Part shown: positions 41,093 through 51,099 of the stretch, one piece after another
Numbering within the stretch: the first letter of the stretch is position 1
Layout: every line of letters begins with the position of its first letter
Source of the DNA: Cerrena zonata
Lineage: Eukaryota > Basidiomycota > Agaricomycetes > Polyporales > Cerrenaceae
Assembly: GCA_038087015.1 (NCBI GenBank)
Contig: JASBNA010000054.1
Location: 1 to 64,000 of the forward strand
DNA length: 64,000 nt
Direction of reading: 5' to 3'
Program-made: the position numbers and the translations under genes
The notes under the pieces: generated by a model
Told to the model about the DNA's origin: nothing
The model's input: the letters and a program-made list of their open reading frames with translations, nothing else
Databases searched by the model: none

Positions 41093-43848
41093 AAAAAGTA
41101 AGGGTTGGTAAATGAAAATTACATGATGATGATGTCTACGTCCCTTTTTTTCAATTCTCTAATAAAAATTATATAAATTTCTGCCTAATAATTTTAATTT
41201 TCATTCTAATACTAATTTTAACTCATTAATCTTTTATTACATTGTAGATTATTTTATTTTGAAATCATTTAATCTTGATACAAGCCTTTATGTCGTCTCT
41301 TGAAAATATCGTTGACCGCCTTATGTGCTAATCTGCCTTCTGTTTCGTTATATATTTCCCTCGATCTTTTTATTGCTGACTAGACATTTTTTTATTATTT
41401 TAAAGTATTCATAGAGATTTGGCTAGTTTAAGAAAACAAGACAAAAAGCAAATAAAGCTAACTACAAGCCTTCTTTTAGAGGAGAACAAGTTAACTCCCG
41501 TTAAAACCAATGAATCCACCACAACCATTAACTATACAGTTTCCTATACTTTAAACGATCCGTATCATCATTGTTGCAGACAATTGAAATTGCTAGTAAC
41601 GTAACCAAGACAATTATTGAAGCACATACAAATTATAGAAAAGCACAATCTTTATTTATTTATTCAAATCTATTCAATCTTAGCTGTTGCATAAACAGAC
41701 AAAAAAAAGAATCTCGAACCCTATTTTAATCTCCCAATTACAATTCTATTTTCCACTGAATATCCGGCATCCCCTCTTTTAACTAAGCATTCCACTTTTC
41801 AAAGAATCACCTCCCGGGATGCATGGAGCCATGCAAAGCAACAAAAAAAGGACAAAAAAAAATATTATTGGTTGGCGACATTTTCCTATCATCATTGGTA
41901 ACCAAAGCCCACTAAAGCCTATTGGTGGTCACGACCAAGGAGTCCCTCAATCAAACAAGGAACAGAAAACGGATCTAAAATGAGTTTTTTTTTGTGTATC
42001 TTATTATTGTCCATGGTTGAAGTATCCTTGTCCTGAATAAGCGATTTGAAATTTTAGCTTACGTCAAAATCAGACTACAATACCCTTGAACACCCTCACC
42101 CACCCTCACTCACCACCCTGCAGTAATGGGAGACACGAATCATACTCAAGTATACTTGACGATATTAATCGACAATTTCTTTCTTTGTCTCCATTTGATG
42201 ATTGTGATGAAATTTAGTGGTATCTTATGAATGTTACATCTTGATTTGTAACCAGATGCTTTTCTCGGAATCGATTAACGGTGAACAATGCTATCTCTGA
42301 CTGTTGTTGTTTGTCTATTATTGGTACAAAACAAAAATCGCACTTAGTCGAGTACCATGCCACAACACCGATCGATAGTAAATGAATCTTCCTATTGATA
42401 GCGAAACCATTTCCAATTGACTATTTCACCACAATTAAATTATCATGAATCTTATAATAACTTGAGTTTGTCTCTATAATTTTTTAATTTTAATTTTTTT
42501 TTTTTTTTTTGCATCTATTTGCATTGTATACTTTGTACAACCTTACCAAGTCCTTCCGGATTTTTTCAACAGACTATTGTGGTGGAACCCCCGCTAACCC
42601 TTCTCTGGAGTATGTATTACTTGATAATCTAGCTCCACGAGTTATGTTACATTGCTCCTACGGTACATACTCTTTGAGGATGCAACATACGTCGACTGCC
42701 GGATATCAATTTGCGAGACTCAAAACAACCCTCCGTACATCCAAACATCCACAGAAAACGGCGGCGCTGAACTAACAATCAAAATTCAATCACCGTTTTT
42801 ATTTTTTTTTTTGTTTTGTTTGTATTATTTTCTCACCTTTATTTTTATCTCAATAGTTATGTTTGTGTCAGAAATTAGCTTTCAATCTGCACAAAAGCTA
42901 AGGAAATGCGCATGCACGCGGCATTCTAAAAAAATGCATGTTCCCTGATCCTGTACGTAAGCTTTTTCTAGAACATAACCTAGAAGAGAAATCCACAGTG
43001 AGAGGGTTTTCCAATGGACTAACTCAAACAACCTCTATACTTTATTAATATTTGTGTAAGAAAGAAGAAACAAAATGGAATTACCTGATTGGAAAAACAA
43101 AAGTCAAGTTGGTTGGAGCATTCGAACCACACACAATAAAAAAGTATCATCTTAATCAATCTGGTCAAGCACCAGATGTATCTATCTATTTACCGATATA
43201 ATCTCATCTGCAAGGTTCCATGAGTAGATGAGTTGGGTAAATTCAATTTTGAAACATCGATTGGTACAGAAGGACATTATTTTGTTCGTAATGCTTATCA
43301 AGGTTTCAGGGCGACCTTTGGTGGAGTAACTGGGAATACTTGCCATTCTTTCTACTGCCGATCGGCCTGAACTGATAAAGTTAAATCCTATTACATGACA
43401 TAATAAATAAAAAGAAAATAAAAAGACAAAAAGCAAATATGTAAACAGCCATTTATTGATTTCAGTAAGCATTAATTATTTGTGTTATAATTACTGTATG
43501 GAACATATTGACCAGTCTTCTATGACCTGATATTAAGCTGTAAGGAAGTGTAAAATCTTTGTGATTCAATAGCAGACCCAAAAATTCATCCCGAACGACA
43601 ATCAATTTTTAACAACTTTGCTGATTCGTTGCCGTTTGGTTGTTGTTCCTTATTCAAAGGCACACAGGCGAAGACAATATAATGATAATTCAGTAATAGG
43701 GCTAATAATAAAAGCGCATTTACCCTTTGGAAGGACGTATTAGGCAATTGACAAAAAAAAAAAAATCGTAAAAGATTAAAAACCAGGATAAGAGCAAGTC
43801 CCAGGCTTTATGAGCTTGTCAGCAAGCCTAGTAGTTCGTATTGGTTAA
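41093..43848. other. Long (2.8 kb) gene-free region downstream of the BRG1-like gene
   Basis: This follows the BRG1-like stop and ends at the stop of the HAD-phosphatase gene, so only 3' ends border it. Short frames at 42509-42948 and 43182-43472 lack coding character or matches. T- and A-runs occur near 42491-42510 and 43753-43764. The size is unusual for two convergent 3' ends, so an unrecognised non-coding RNA or a lost gene is possible. Confidence 0.5.
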
Positions 43849-45051
43849 TTAGTTATACCCATTTTTCAGTAAAATTTCTTTAACAGAATCATAAACGTTG
43901 TCAAAAACACCTGCGGTTGGCCGAGCTACTATATGGTTCCAGTCCTCATCTTTAAAGACTCCAGTTCTTAATAAGACTGATTCCCAACCATTCTGGTTAG
44001 CTCCTTGATGTCAGAGGCTGGGTTATCACCAACCATATAAATTTTCTTGAAAGGAGAATTGGTTGGAGTTTCATTCAAGTTTGGCAAAAGTCAAATCATT
44101 AGCATCATTTACATCATTTGCAATCAATTTATTTCTCCAATTAATCAAAACTGAATGGGCAAAATCATATTGAATCTTGAATGGCTTACCCATTATAGTG
44201 GATTCTAATTTTTCATTATGCTTTAATTGATTCAATTCTGAATACAATGCTTCAACTGTGATTCTAAAGGCTCCTTGTCCAAATCTAGGTAATGGATAAT
44301 CATTGGCCCATACAAAATCATTATTACTGAATATAATTGGAATAGATGGTTTCTGGCGATCCTTGGCGTCATCAAATGGCCTTTTAGTACCAATTAATCC
44401 TTCAACCGAATTAAGAACATCACAAACTATCTGTACATCGGTCCCTGCATCTCTTGGATCATTAAATATTAAAACGGCTTCAATTGGTTTGGTTAAATCT
44501 ATATCTGGTTTTGTAAAATTTTCAATTTGTTCTTTTGTATATCTATGATGTGGAGAAATTGATGGTTGTTGGCGAATTATATCTCCTGGTGTAATAACCT
44601 CTTTAAATCCGTATTCTAATGCAACATATCTTGCTTTATCTTCGGGCCCCCCAACAACCATCACTCGATTATACAAATTGTTTTGCGCCAATGCTTTCAT
44701 TGGGGTATGACTTTGTACAATTTGTGATGGGGATATTGGAATATCCAACTCTTTAGCAATAAATTCAACTCTTGATTTTTCACTAACTCCTCCTCCGTTA
44801 GTTAACAAAATATATGGAATCTTATTAGTGTGCAATAATTCTAATGCTGGTTTAGCACTTGGAATTGCCTTCTTTCCTCTTAGTAAGACTCCATCAATAT
44901 CAAATACAAAAGCAACTTCATTCTTAGCATCATTGGTACTTAATCTTCGGATACCACTTCTCCCAGTGTAACTATGACATAAGGAATTCCTGGATTGTGA
45001 CAAACATCTTGGAAAGCTTCCAATAAGCAATCTACGATTAACTGAGATCAT
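43849..45051 (-). CDS. CECR5/YKR070W-like HAD-superfamily phosphatase, mitochondrial (two apparent frameshifts)
   Basis: The ATG at 45049-45051 begins a protein of about 400 residues with an Arg/Ser-rich presequence-like N terminus. HAD motif I is clear: FVFDIDGVLLRGKKAIPSA, followed by the motif II region PYILLTNGGG. The frame breaks near 44090, then resumes with motif IV (IYMVGDNPASDIKGAN), breaks once more near 44009, and ends at 43849. The arrangement matches Saccharomyces YKR070W and human CECR5 (HDHD5), predicted mitochondrial HAD-IIA hydrolases of unknown substrate. Motif-bearing sequence on both sides of each break suggests a working gene with sequence errors. Confidence 0.88.
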
Positions 45052-45203
45052 TCTATAATTATAATTCTCAAGTCTTTTGATTAGACTTTATACTACTTTT
45101 CAAATTTAGTTATAAAGGACATTTTCCCTTAGGCATTTGATTCCGTGCGGCCTCGCATTTCGGGTCTGATTTTTGCCCGTTTTGCAAAAAGACGCTTTCT
45201 TTG

Positions 45204-45209
45204 CACGTG
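45204..45209. promoter_or_regulatory. CACGTG E-box upstream of the HAD-phosphatase gene
   Basis: The palindrome CACGTG, in the context GCACGTGATG, lies about 150 bp upstream of the HAD-phosphatase ATG, in the short interval to the MET1 stop. It matches the Cbf1/bHLH core; function is inferred from position. Confidence 0.4.
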
Positions 45210-45327
45210 ATGAATTCCGCTTTACGTTTTCTTTGGTTTAGAATTGCAGCCAAATTGAAGTCATCTTTAATGAATTATTTATTTTGAATGGATATATACA
45301 ATAGAATAAATAAGAAGAATTGAAGGG

Positions 45328-47083
45328 TTAGGTTATGAAAGTGTCTGGAGGTGGGGTGGCAGCAGCACCGTCCACCGAAGGTTGTATGAAGTTGGTATCC
45401 TTTTTAATTGAAGTCGAGGCTAAAGAAATGAATTGATTTAAATTATCGTTAGTATAATCATAACCTTCTTCAATAATCCAGCCTTTTTCTTTCAACTGGT
45501 CTTGATCTTTGAAGATGACTTCACAGGAGTATCCAGTGACCAATAAACCAGGAGGTCTTGAGCCACATGCTTCCACTGCTTGGGCAGTCTTTGATAATGT
45601 AGTTCTGATTACTCTTTGATCGGGACAGGAGCTTCTCTCGATGATGGCCACAGGCAAGTTGGGGTCCCAGTTTTTGTCATCGATTAATTTTGGAATTAAG
45701 TCAACTATACGATGTAAGGCCATCAAGAATACTGTGGTTCTTGATTTAACAAAATCCGGTAAGTTTGGTAACACCCCACGGCGTCCAGTACCGGTACAAA
45801 TTAGAACTTGATCGGCAACATCACGGTGAGTCACTGGGATATTGGATAATACAGGAGCGGAAAGTGCAGAGGTTATACCTGGTAAGACGATCGGTTTAAA
45901 ACCATGGTTCATGAAAAAATTGAATTCTTCACCACCCCTACCGAAAATGTAAGGGTCACCTTGTTTCAAACGAACAACTTTTTCACCGTTCAATAAGCTT
46001 TCTAAACCAATTGAAAGTAACTCTTCTTGAGCCTTTTCTGCATTCCCCGGAATTTTCTAGCAATGAAAAGTTTAGGTTGATTTTTGAGGGATTAAATCAA
46101 GAACTTGTTGAGGGACTAATTTATCAGCCAAAATCAAGTCCGCAGAGTATATTTCTTGTAAAGCACCAAGAGTTAACAAAGAGACCGAGCCAGGTCCTGA
46201 GCCAATTAAAGAGATGGTACCCCTTTTTATTTAGTTTGGTCTTTTTAGTTGCAGGTTTCTCTTCATTCAATTCTTTATTAGCAATTTCAATTTTATTATG
46301 TTTATAAGCCTCAGTTAAATCTTCAATCGATATATCAGCTAATTTTGATAATGGGAAGTACTCGACAATCTGGGATAACCATCTTGATCTTTGCAATTTT
46401 TTCTGTTCTTTGGACATATTGAATTCCTCAACCAAAGAGTTAAATTTATTGGTATTGATAGCATCATCATCATTATCCCCAACTGTATGATTTTCAAGGC
46501 TGAGATTGTCTTCATTTTGAATTTTTGTACGAAGCTCACCTATTTTATTACAAACTTCACCAATATTACTTGGTAACTGTCCAATTAGTTCTCTTTTGAT
46601 TCTGGAAGCTAATTTACAACCTTTACCCAGAGTAGTAACACCGAATTTAAAGTCACCATCCTGATAACTAGAAAGTAAAGTGAAAGTACATAATTCCGGG
46701 CTATCTGAAACATTAATTGGAATTCTTAATTTACGACATTGCGTTGAAATTTCAAATTTCAAATCATCTTCAGCTATTGGCAATATTATAAATACCTTAT
46801 CCACGACATTTTCAACTTCGGATCTTCCTCTGGTTATTAAGTCATCCCTGGAATACTGATCACACACAACCTTGATCTTGCCGTCATTTATTAAATCCTG
46901 TATTATTGGTGAAAAAGTCTTGATATCATAAGTTGTTGAACCATTTATTAATATTATAGGAGTTGCCCCGGATTCAATGATTGAATTAAGGCGTAGATTG
47001 GTTATGCTCGAGCTATAGGTGGATCCATTGGTTATTATAAGGTGAGTTTCTCCTCCACAATTCATCGCAGCTAATATCGTCAT
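45328..47083 (-). CDS. MET1: Uroporphyrinogen III methyltransferase Met1 (three apparent frameshifts)
   Basis: Met1 uses SAM to methylate uroporphyrinogen III on the way to siroheme, the cofactor of sulfite reductase in sulfate assimilation. From the ATG at 47081-47083 the N-terminal domain resembles a Met8-like NAD-binding unit, including KLRIPINVSDSPELCTF. Breaks near 46218, 46103 and 46052 interrupt the start of the C-terminal SAM-uroporphyrinogen methyltransferase domain (TISLIGSGPGSVSLLTLGAL, LILADKLVP). The last frame holds VVRLKQGDPYIFGRGGEEF, PVTHRDVADQVLICTGTG and the SRPPGLLV segment. The combined length of about 585 residues agrees with Saccharomyces Met1 (593). The breaks are probably errors. 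Confidence 0.93.
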
Positions 47084-47187
47084 TTTTCCTCCTCTATGGA
47101 AGCGTATCTGGAAAGATATAAATGATTGCAAATGAAATCTAATATATATAATGATTTTTTTTTATTCATCTCGTTGATTAGCTCAAG

Positions 47188-47195
47188 TCACGTGA
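47188..47195. promoter_or_regulatory. Cbf1-type TCACGTGA box between MET1 and ETT1
   Basis: The perfect palindrome TCACGTGA lies 105 bp upstream of the MET1 ATG and 164 bp upstream of the ETT1 ATG. In yeasts the Cbf1-Met4 complex acts on sulfur-pathway genes through TCACGTG, so control of MET1 is a well-grounded inference. Of the CACGTG boxes noted in this window, this one has the best flanks and context. Confidence 0.7.
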
Positions 47196-47358
47196 GATAA
47201 GAAATCACGGGTGTACGGAGGTTTAAGTTGATGTACGGATCTCTATCTTGCGATGGTCTGATGGCATCGATGGGCCGTTTTTTATACGATTTTTCAAAAT
47301 TTCAATAACTTTCAACATTTTCAATTCTCCTTTTTATTTCATACAAGACATTAGCAAG

Positions 47359-48576
47359 ATGGCCAAAAGACACTTAGGATTAGGGAAGGCAGCCAAAGAA
47401 AAAGCCAAGAAGCAAAAAGTCGAAGAAGCAGCAGAACCCAAGGAAGCATCTAATGAACTTACTGTCGAATTGAATGAAGAAATTGATGCAAATGACGATT
47501 TTGGACAATTGAAAGCGTTATGGAAGACATACGAGGAAAGCTCCAAGGAGAATGAGTTGGTAGTGAACGGGATAGTACACGAATGTGATCGAATGTTAAG
47601 AAATGATACTGAAGGAAAGTTGAACGATGAATTTCATTCAATATACGCAAAAGCATTATCAAGTTTATCAATATATAAAACTGAAGATAAGGAACAAGTC
47701 AAACAATTTTTTGAAGCATCATTAGAAAGAATTGAACTTGGATTAGAGAAATATGCAGAATCCATCAGTTTATTATTTGCCAAAAGTAAGATATTAATTG
47801 ATAGAATTCCTTTGTTGATTATTAGTCAACTAACTAATGATAGTAAATTAACAAAAGACAACAATGTTTCAAAATTATTAGATGAAGCGCTTGAAATATA
47901 CGAAGATGCTGAAAAGCAAGCTATTGACAAGAAACAATTTGAATATTTTAATCGAGAAAATCTGGAAATATTACAAGCACTTGATGATTTATTAGACATG
48001 ATTGATAATTTTGGTAAAGAGATTATGGAAGGAGAAGAAAGTGACGAAGAAGATTGCGAGGCCGAAATGGTTTCTAATACATTAAATGAAAAACACCCAT
48101 TAAATAAGATTAGACAAAGTGATAAATATAATCAATGGTGGAGAGATCATATATTAATTTTCTATCAAAATTTACCAAAAGAAACTGATGAAAAATTAGT
48201 AATTGATATTTGTGGTAGAATTGGACAATCATATTTATTAGAAGCTGAATTACCAATGAACATATATACTACAATTAAATACGATGAAGATAATGAATTA
48301 CAAGAAATTGAAGGAATGGATGAAAAATCAAGTCAATTAAAAAGTCAAGAATTAATTAAATTAGCTATTGAATATTTAAGAAAAGCCCATGATTCAAAAG
48401 AACCCGACAGTTGGGTCAATATTGCAGAAGCCTTAATAAGTTTAGGTAATTTATATGAAATTGATAGTAAAGAACAAGAAGAGAATTATCAAGAAGCGGA
48501 AAAAATTTTGCAAAAAGCAAATAATGCCACTAATGGGAAATATGAAGATATCTTAGAAAATTTATTAAATAATTAA
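47359..48576 (+). CDS. ETT1: Enhancer of translation termination Ett1
   Basis: The ATG at 47359 (AAGATGGCCAAAAGA) gives 405 residues; an upstream in-frame extension is not needed. The start MAKRHLGLGKAAKEK followed by an acidic linker and the phrase FGQLKALWKTYEE is characteristic of the Ett1/Nro1 family. The remainder is alpha-helical, with TPR-like repeats visible toward the end (YLRKAHDSKEPDSWVNIAEA). In Saccharomyces, Ett1 affects stop-codon recognition; in fission yeast, Nro1 regulates the Ofd1 hydroxylase. The gene is intact and diverges from MET1. Confidence 0.92.
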   Translation: MAKRHLGLGKAAKEKAKKQKVEEAAEPKEASNELTVELNEEIDANDDFGQLKALWKTYEESSKENELVVNGIVHECDRMLRNDTEGKLNDEFHSIYAKALSSLSIYKTEDKEQVKQFFEASLERIELGLEKYAESISLLFAKSKILIDRIPLLIISQLTNDSKLTKDNNVSKLLDEALEIYEDAEKQAIDKKQFEYFNRENLEILQALDDLLDMIDNFGKEIMEGEESDEEDCEAEMVSNTLNEKHPLNKIRQSDKYNQWWRDHILIFYQNLPKETDEKLVIDICGRIGQSYLLEAELPMNIYTTIKYDEDNELQEIEGMDEKSSQLKSQELIKLAIEYLRKAHDSKEPDSWVNIAEALISLGNLYEIDSKEQEENYQEAEKILQKANNATNGKYEDILENLLNN

Positions 48577-48621
48577 TAAAATTTTGATAAAGGAGAAGTG
48601 AAATCATTAGGTCTATTAGTT

Positions 48622-49146
48622 TTAAACTTTACCTGTAATGGTTGATTCAGATTGTAATTTCATTGCATTACGTTCATGAGCATTATTTTTACAATATTGT
48701 AATCCATTACATAAATGATCTTCTAATAAACGATGTTTTGCACAGAATTTACCTTGACAATGTGAGCAATCACCAACCATTCTTAACGATGGTGAATTAC
48801 ATGATTTGAAATGACATTTATTTGTCTTTTTCTTTTTTTTGGGAACCTCTTTACTAGTTAATACTTCGTCACTAGTTGAAGTTGGAGATAACTGAGTTGG
48901 GGTATCTGATCCATTACTCATTAAAATAACGGTATTCTCAGTATCTTCTAATAAACCAAAATCTTTTAAAAGCTTTTGATAAGGTGATAATTTAACACCA
49001 TTTGTAATCAATTTAAAATCCGGAGGTAGAGAAGTAAATGAAGGACAGGCAACTTTGGCTGAATTTCTTAAATCTTCAACGCTTGAATTATGAGGAATAG
49101 TTACTGAATATGAAACTTCAGTTGATAATCTAATAGTTACTTTCAT
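48622..49146 (-). CDS. Ubiquitin-like plus AN1 zinc-finger protein (Tmc1/ZFAND-like)
   Basis: The first true ATG is at 49144-49146 (MKVTIRLSTEVSYS), giving 174 residues; an in-frame extension upstream has no ATG. Residues about 1-75 look like a ubiquitin-like fold, including VEDLRNSAKVACP and FKLITNGVKLSP. After a linker and the basic cluster KKKKKTNK comes an AN1 zinc finger with its Cys/His ligands (CHFKSC, CSHCQGKFCAKHR, HLC). AN1 proteins bind ubiquitin or the proteasome in stress; Saccharomyces Tmc1 is a related AN1 protein induced by metalloids. The combination with a ubiquitin-like domain resembles ZFAND4/ANUBL1. Orthology to Tmc1 is possible but not certain. It converges with ETT1, 45 bp apart. 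Confidence 0.85.
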   Translation of the reverse strand: MKVTIRLSTEVSYSVTIPHNSSVEDLRNSAKVACPSFTSLPPDFKLITNGVKLSPYQKLLKDFGLLEDTENTVILMSNGSDTPTQLSPTSTSDEVLTSKEVPKKKKKTNKCHFKSCNSPSLRMVGDCSHCQGKFCAKHRLLEDHLCNGLQYCKNNAHERNAMKLQSESTITGKV

Positions 49147-49595
49147 TGGTAAAGAAGAAGAAGAAGAAGAAGAAGCTGAGTTTTTTGATAACAGCAAAAT
49201 ATCTTTTTGCCACTATCAATGCTCACTCTTCGTCATTCATTGCCATATTTAATAACTGACTACACTAATTAAATACCTACATGGCACGTCAGAATGCTCA
49301 AGCCCATGGAATGGGTGATGTGAAGGCCACGTAAGGTCGATGTGAGGGCATAGGCCAACATCTCAAGCTATCGTCAAGTAGATGTGAATGCAAACTAAAT
49401 ATCATCAGAATGTAAGAGCCCGTGCATCCCTACACCGTATCCGATGGATATCACGGTTGGAAGCATCGTATGATCCGCTGAAACATGAACTGCACTAGTA
49501 AGCTATGGTATAAGCAAGTTAATACACAAGCAGTCTAAGAAGTGTTTTTACTCTAAGTAGTACTCTAAGTTGTACTTAAAGATGAACTCTAAGCA

Positions 49596-49710
49596 CTCAA
49601 ATACTACTCAAATACTACTCAAATACTACTCAAATACTACTCAAATACTACTCAAATACTACTCAAATACTACTCAAATACTACTCAAATACTACTCAAA
49701 TACTACTCAA
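49596..49710. repeat. 11-bp minisatellite (AAATACTACTC), about 10 copies
   Basis: The unit AAATACTACTC repeats about ten times without a mismatch I can see, then decays into AAAGTAGCAC. Because 11 is not a multiple of 3, any translation cycles through all three frames, so the array is not selected for coding. Arrays this uniform are usually young and variable between strains. Confidence 0.95.
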
Positions 49711-49975
49711 AGTAGCACTTTAAGTCCTGGTCTGAGTCCTACTAACTATATACCCAGTAGGGTAGTAGAGCAGTAAATATAATACTGTAAGTAGATATTA
49801 TTGTGAGTAGGCACCCTGCTGTAAAGCCTAAAGAGAATGATTCATACTCAAATTAGTACTGAATTAGCAACTTTACCCAAGGAAGGAGTCTGCTCACATG
49901 CGTCCCAAGTTTCTATATCTCAATCAGCACAATAATTCAGTAGTCAAGTTAGTCTAATAAGTATTCAGTAGTCGA

Positions 49976-50062
49976 TTCAGTACTCTAATAAGGATTCAGT
50001 ACTCTAATAAGGATTCAGTACTCTAATAAGGATTCAGTACTCTAATAAGGATTCAGTAGTCA
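49976..50062. repeat. 19-bp minisatellite (CTCTAATAAGGATTCAGTA), about 4 copies
   Basis: The unit CTCTAATAAGGATTCAGTA is repeated four times in a row, with degenerate TAATAAG/ATTCAGTAGTC copies on both sides (49947-50120). It lies about 270 bp after the 11-bp array and shares the ACTC/AGTA word content with it, which suggests related origins by slippage. Confidence 0.93.
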
Positions 50063-50377
50063 AGTTACCCTAATAAGGATTCCGTAGTCAGTAGTCAAGT
50101 ATTAACTCAGTAGTCAAGTGACTCAAATAAGTAGTCAGCTCTAACCGGTCCAGAAGCATCTAGCAGCACTCATTACTCTAAACAGAAGTATCTGAGTGAA
50201 GGTGCTGGATACTCAAGTAGGTAACGATACACAAAGATCTACTGTATTCCTTGCATGGAGCACCCCCTGGTGTAGAGGTTTATCAAGACGCTTCAGTGCA
50301 TGATACTGGACATGTCAGTCAAGGCATTTATTCTACATTCGGTATATCGTTAATCGTTTATTCGTTATCATAAATCA

Positions 50378-50602
50378 TTACTTATAATTACTTCCATGGT
50401 GATCGTCTCTTGGAACAATCTTATCAACAGAATAGCCAGTATTTCTTTTGTGGATAGGAGATGGTGGATAATGGGTCTGTTTAGATTTATCCACCGCAGC
50501 TTGGGAGCTAGTAGCTTTTAAATCAGTGTCTGCTGGGATAGGAGTAGCATTAACGATACTTATAACTGATAAAGCTAATAATCCGACTGATGCAAATTTC
50601 AT
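50378..50602 (-). CDS. Small secreted peptide precursor with a Kex2-type site
   Basis: A 74-residue frame from an ATG at 50600-50602. Residues 1-19 form a signal peptide (MKFASVGLLALSVISIVNA). A Ser/Asp/Gln-rich propeptide follows, ending in IHKR at about residue 53, a Lys-Arg site for the Kex2 protease. Cleavage there would free a C-terminal peptide of about 21 residues, beginning NTGYSVDKIVPRDDHH. There is a TATATAA-like box on this strand near 50745. Mating pheromones and several candidate effectors of Candida have this layout, but the peptide does not look like a known alpha-factor. I do not recognise it. The gene is short and could be spurious, but signal peptide, processing site and TATA box agree. 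Confidence 0.6.
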   Translation of the reverse strand: MKFASVGLLALSVISIVNATPIPADTDLKATSSQAAVDKSKQTHYPPSPIHKRNTGYSVDKIVPRDDHHGSNYK

Positions 50603-51099
50603 GTTTTCTGTAGATTGAAGGTGCTAGTATATAGTGGTTCTAGTAGCAGTGGCAGCAGCAGTGGTGGTGGTAGTAGTAGTGGTATTAGTAGTGGTAGTAG
50701 TGATGGTGGTATAGTAGTGAATGGATAGTTAGAAATTCAATAGTTTATATACTTTTCCAGTTACTCAGTCTATTTCCATATCCAGTATTAATTTTGTGAC
50801 TGAGATTTTGTTGCGCCTCTCCATACATTGAATTTCATCACTAGTCAAACCTCCTTCTGGGGCTAAACTATACCCCTTGCACTATACTATCGTGTTGTTT
50901 AATAAATAAGTTGTGCTGGCAGTGTTAGTATGGCAACAAGGTTCGCACGATCCTAACCTCGTTTAAAGTATTTGTATATCTGGTTATACGCCATGTTGGG
51001 GCAATGTGCTGTGATACCCATTACACGAAACACGACAGTTAGTTTAAATGTATATTTAGTTACATAGTGTTAAAGACCCTGTTTATTAATAGTACCTTT
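50603..51099. other. Intergenic region with trinucleotide repeat upstream of the peptide gene
   Basis: The first 110 bp (about 50632-50720) are a GGTAGTAGTGGTG-type trinucleotide microsatellite. On the minus strand a TATATAAAC box near 50745 would serve the small secreted-peptide gene, with the repeat in its 5' leader. The rest (50800-51099) is unremarkable and borders the 3' end of the acyltransferase gene. Confidence 0.65.

Larger units (their letters stand above)
49147..50377. other. Minisatellite-rich intergenic region
   Basis: A 1.2-kb interval without a credible gene. ACTC/AGTA-rich sequence is enriched throughout, with two clear tandem arrays listed separately (49596-49710 and 49976-50062). 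The one open frame crossing the first array only translates the repeat. CACGTA/GGCATG-like words near 49270-49340 have no clear meaning. Confidence 0.7.

Noticed and set aside
43182..43472. A 96-residue minus-strand frame in the long gap downstream of the BRG1-like gene
   Set aside because: No recognisable domain, no clear ATG or promoter context, and AT-rich composition explains it.
49570..49776. An open frame with an SNTTQILLKYY repeat
   Set aside because: It is the 11-bp minisatellite translated in frame; a non-triplet repeat unit gives no coding constraint.
49596..50062. CRISPR-like array
   Set aside because: The repeats are contiguous without unique spacers, and the genome is eukaryotic.
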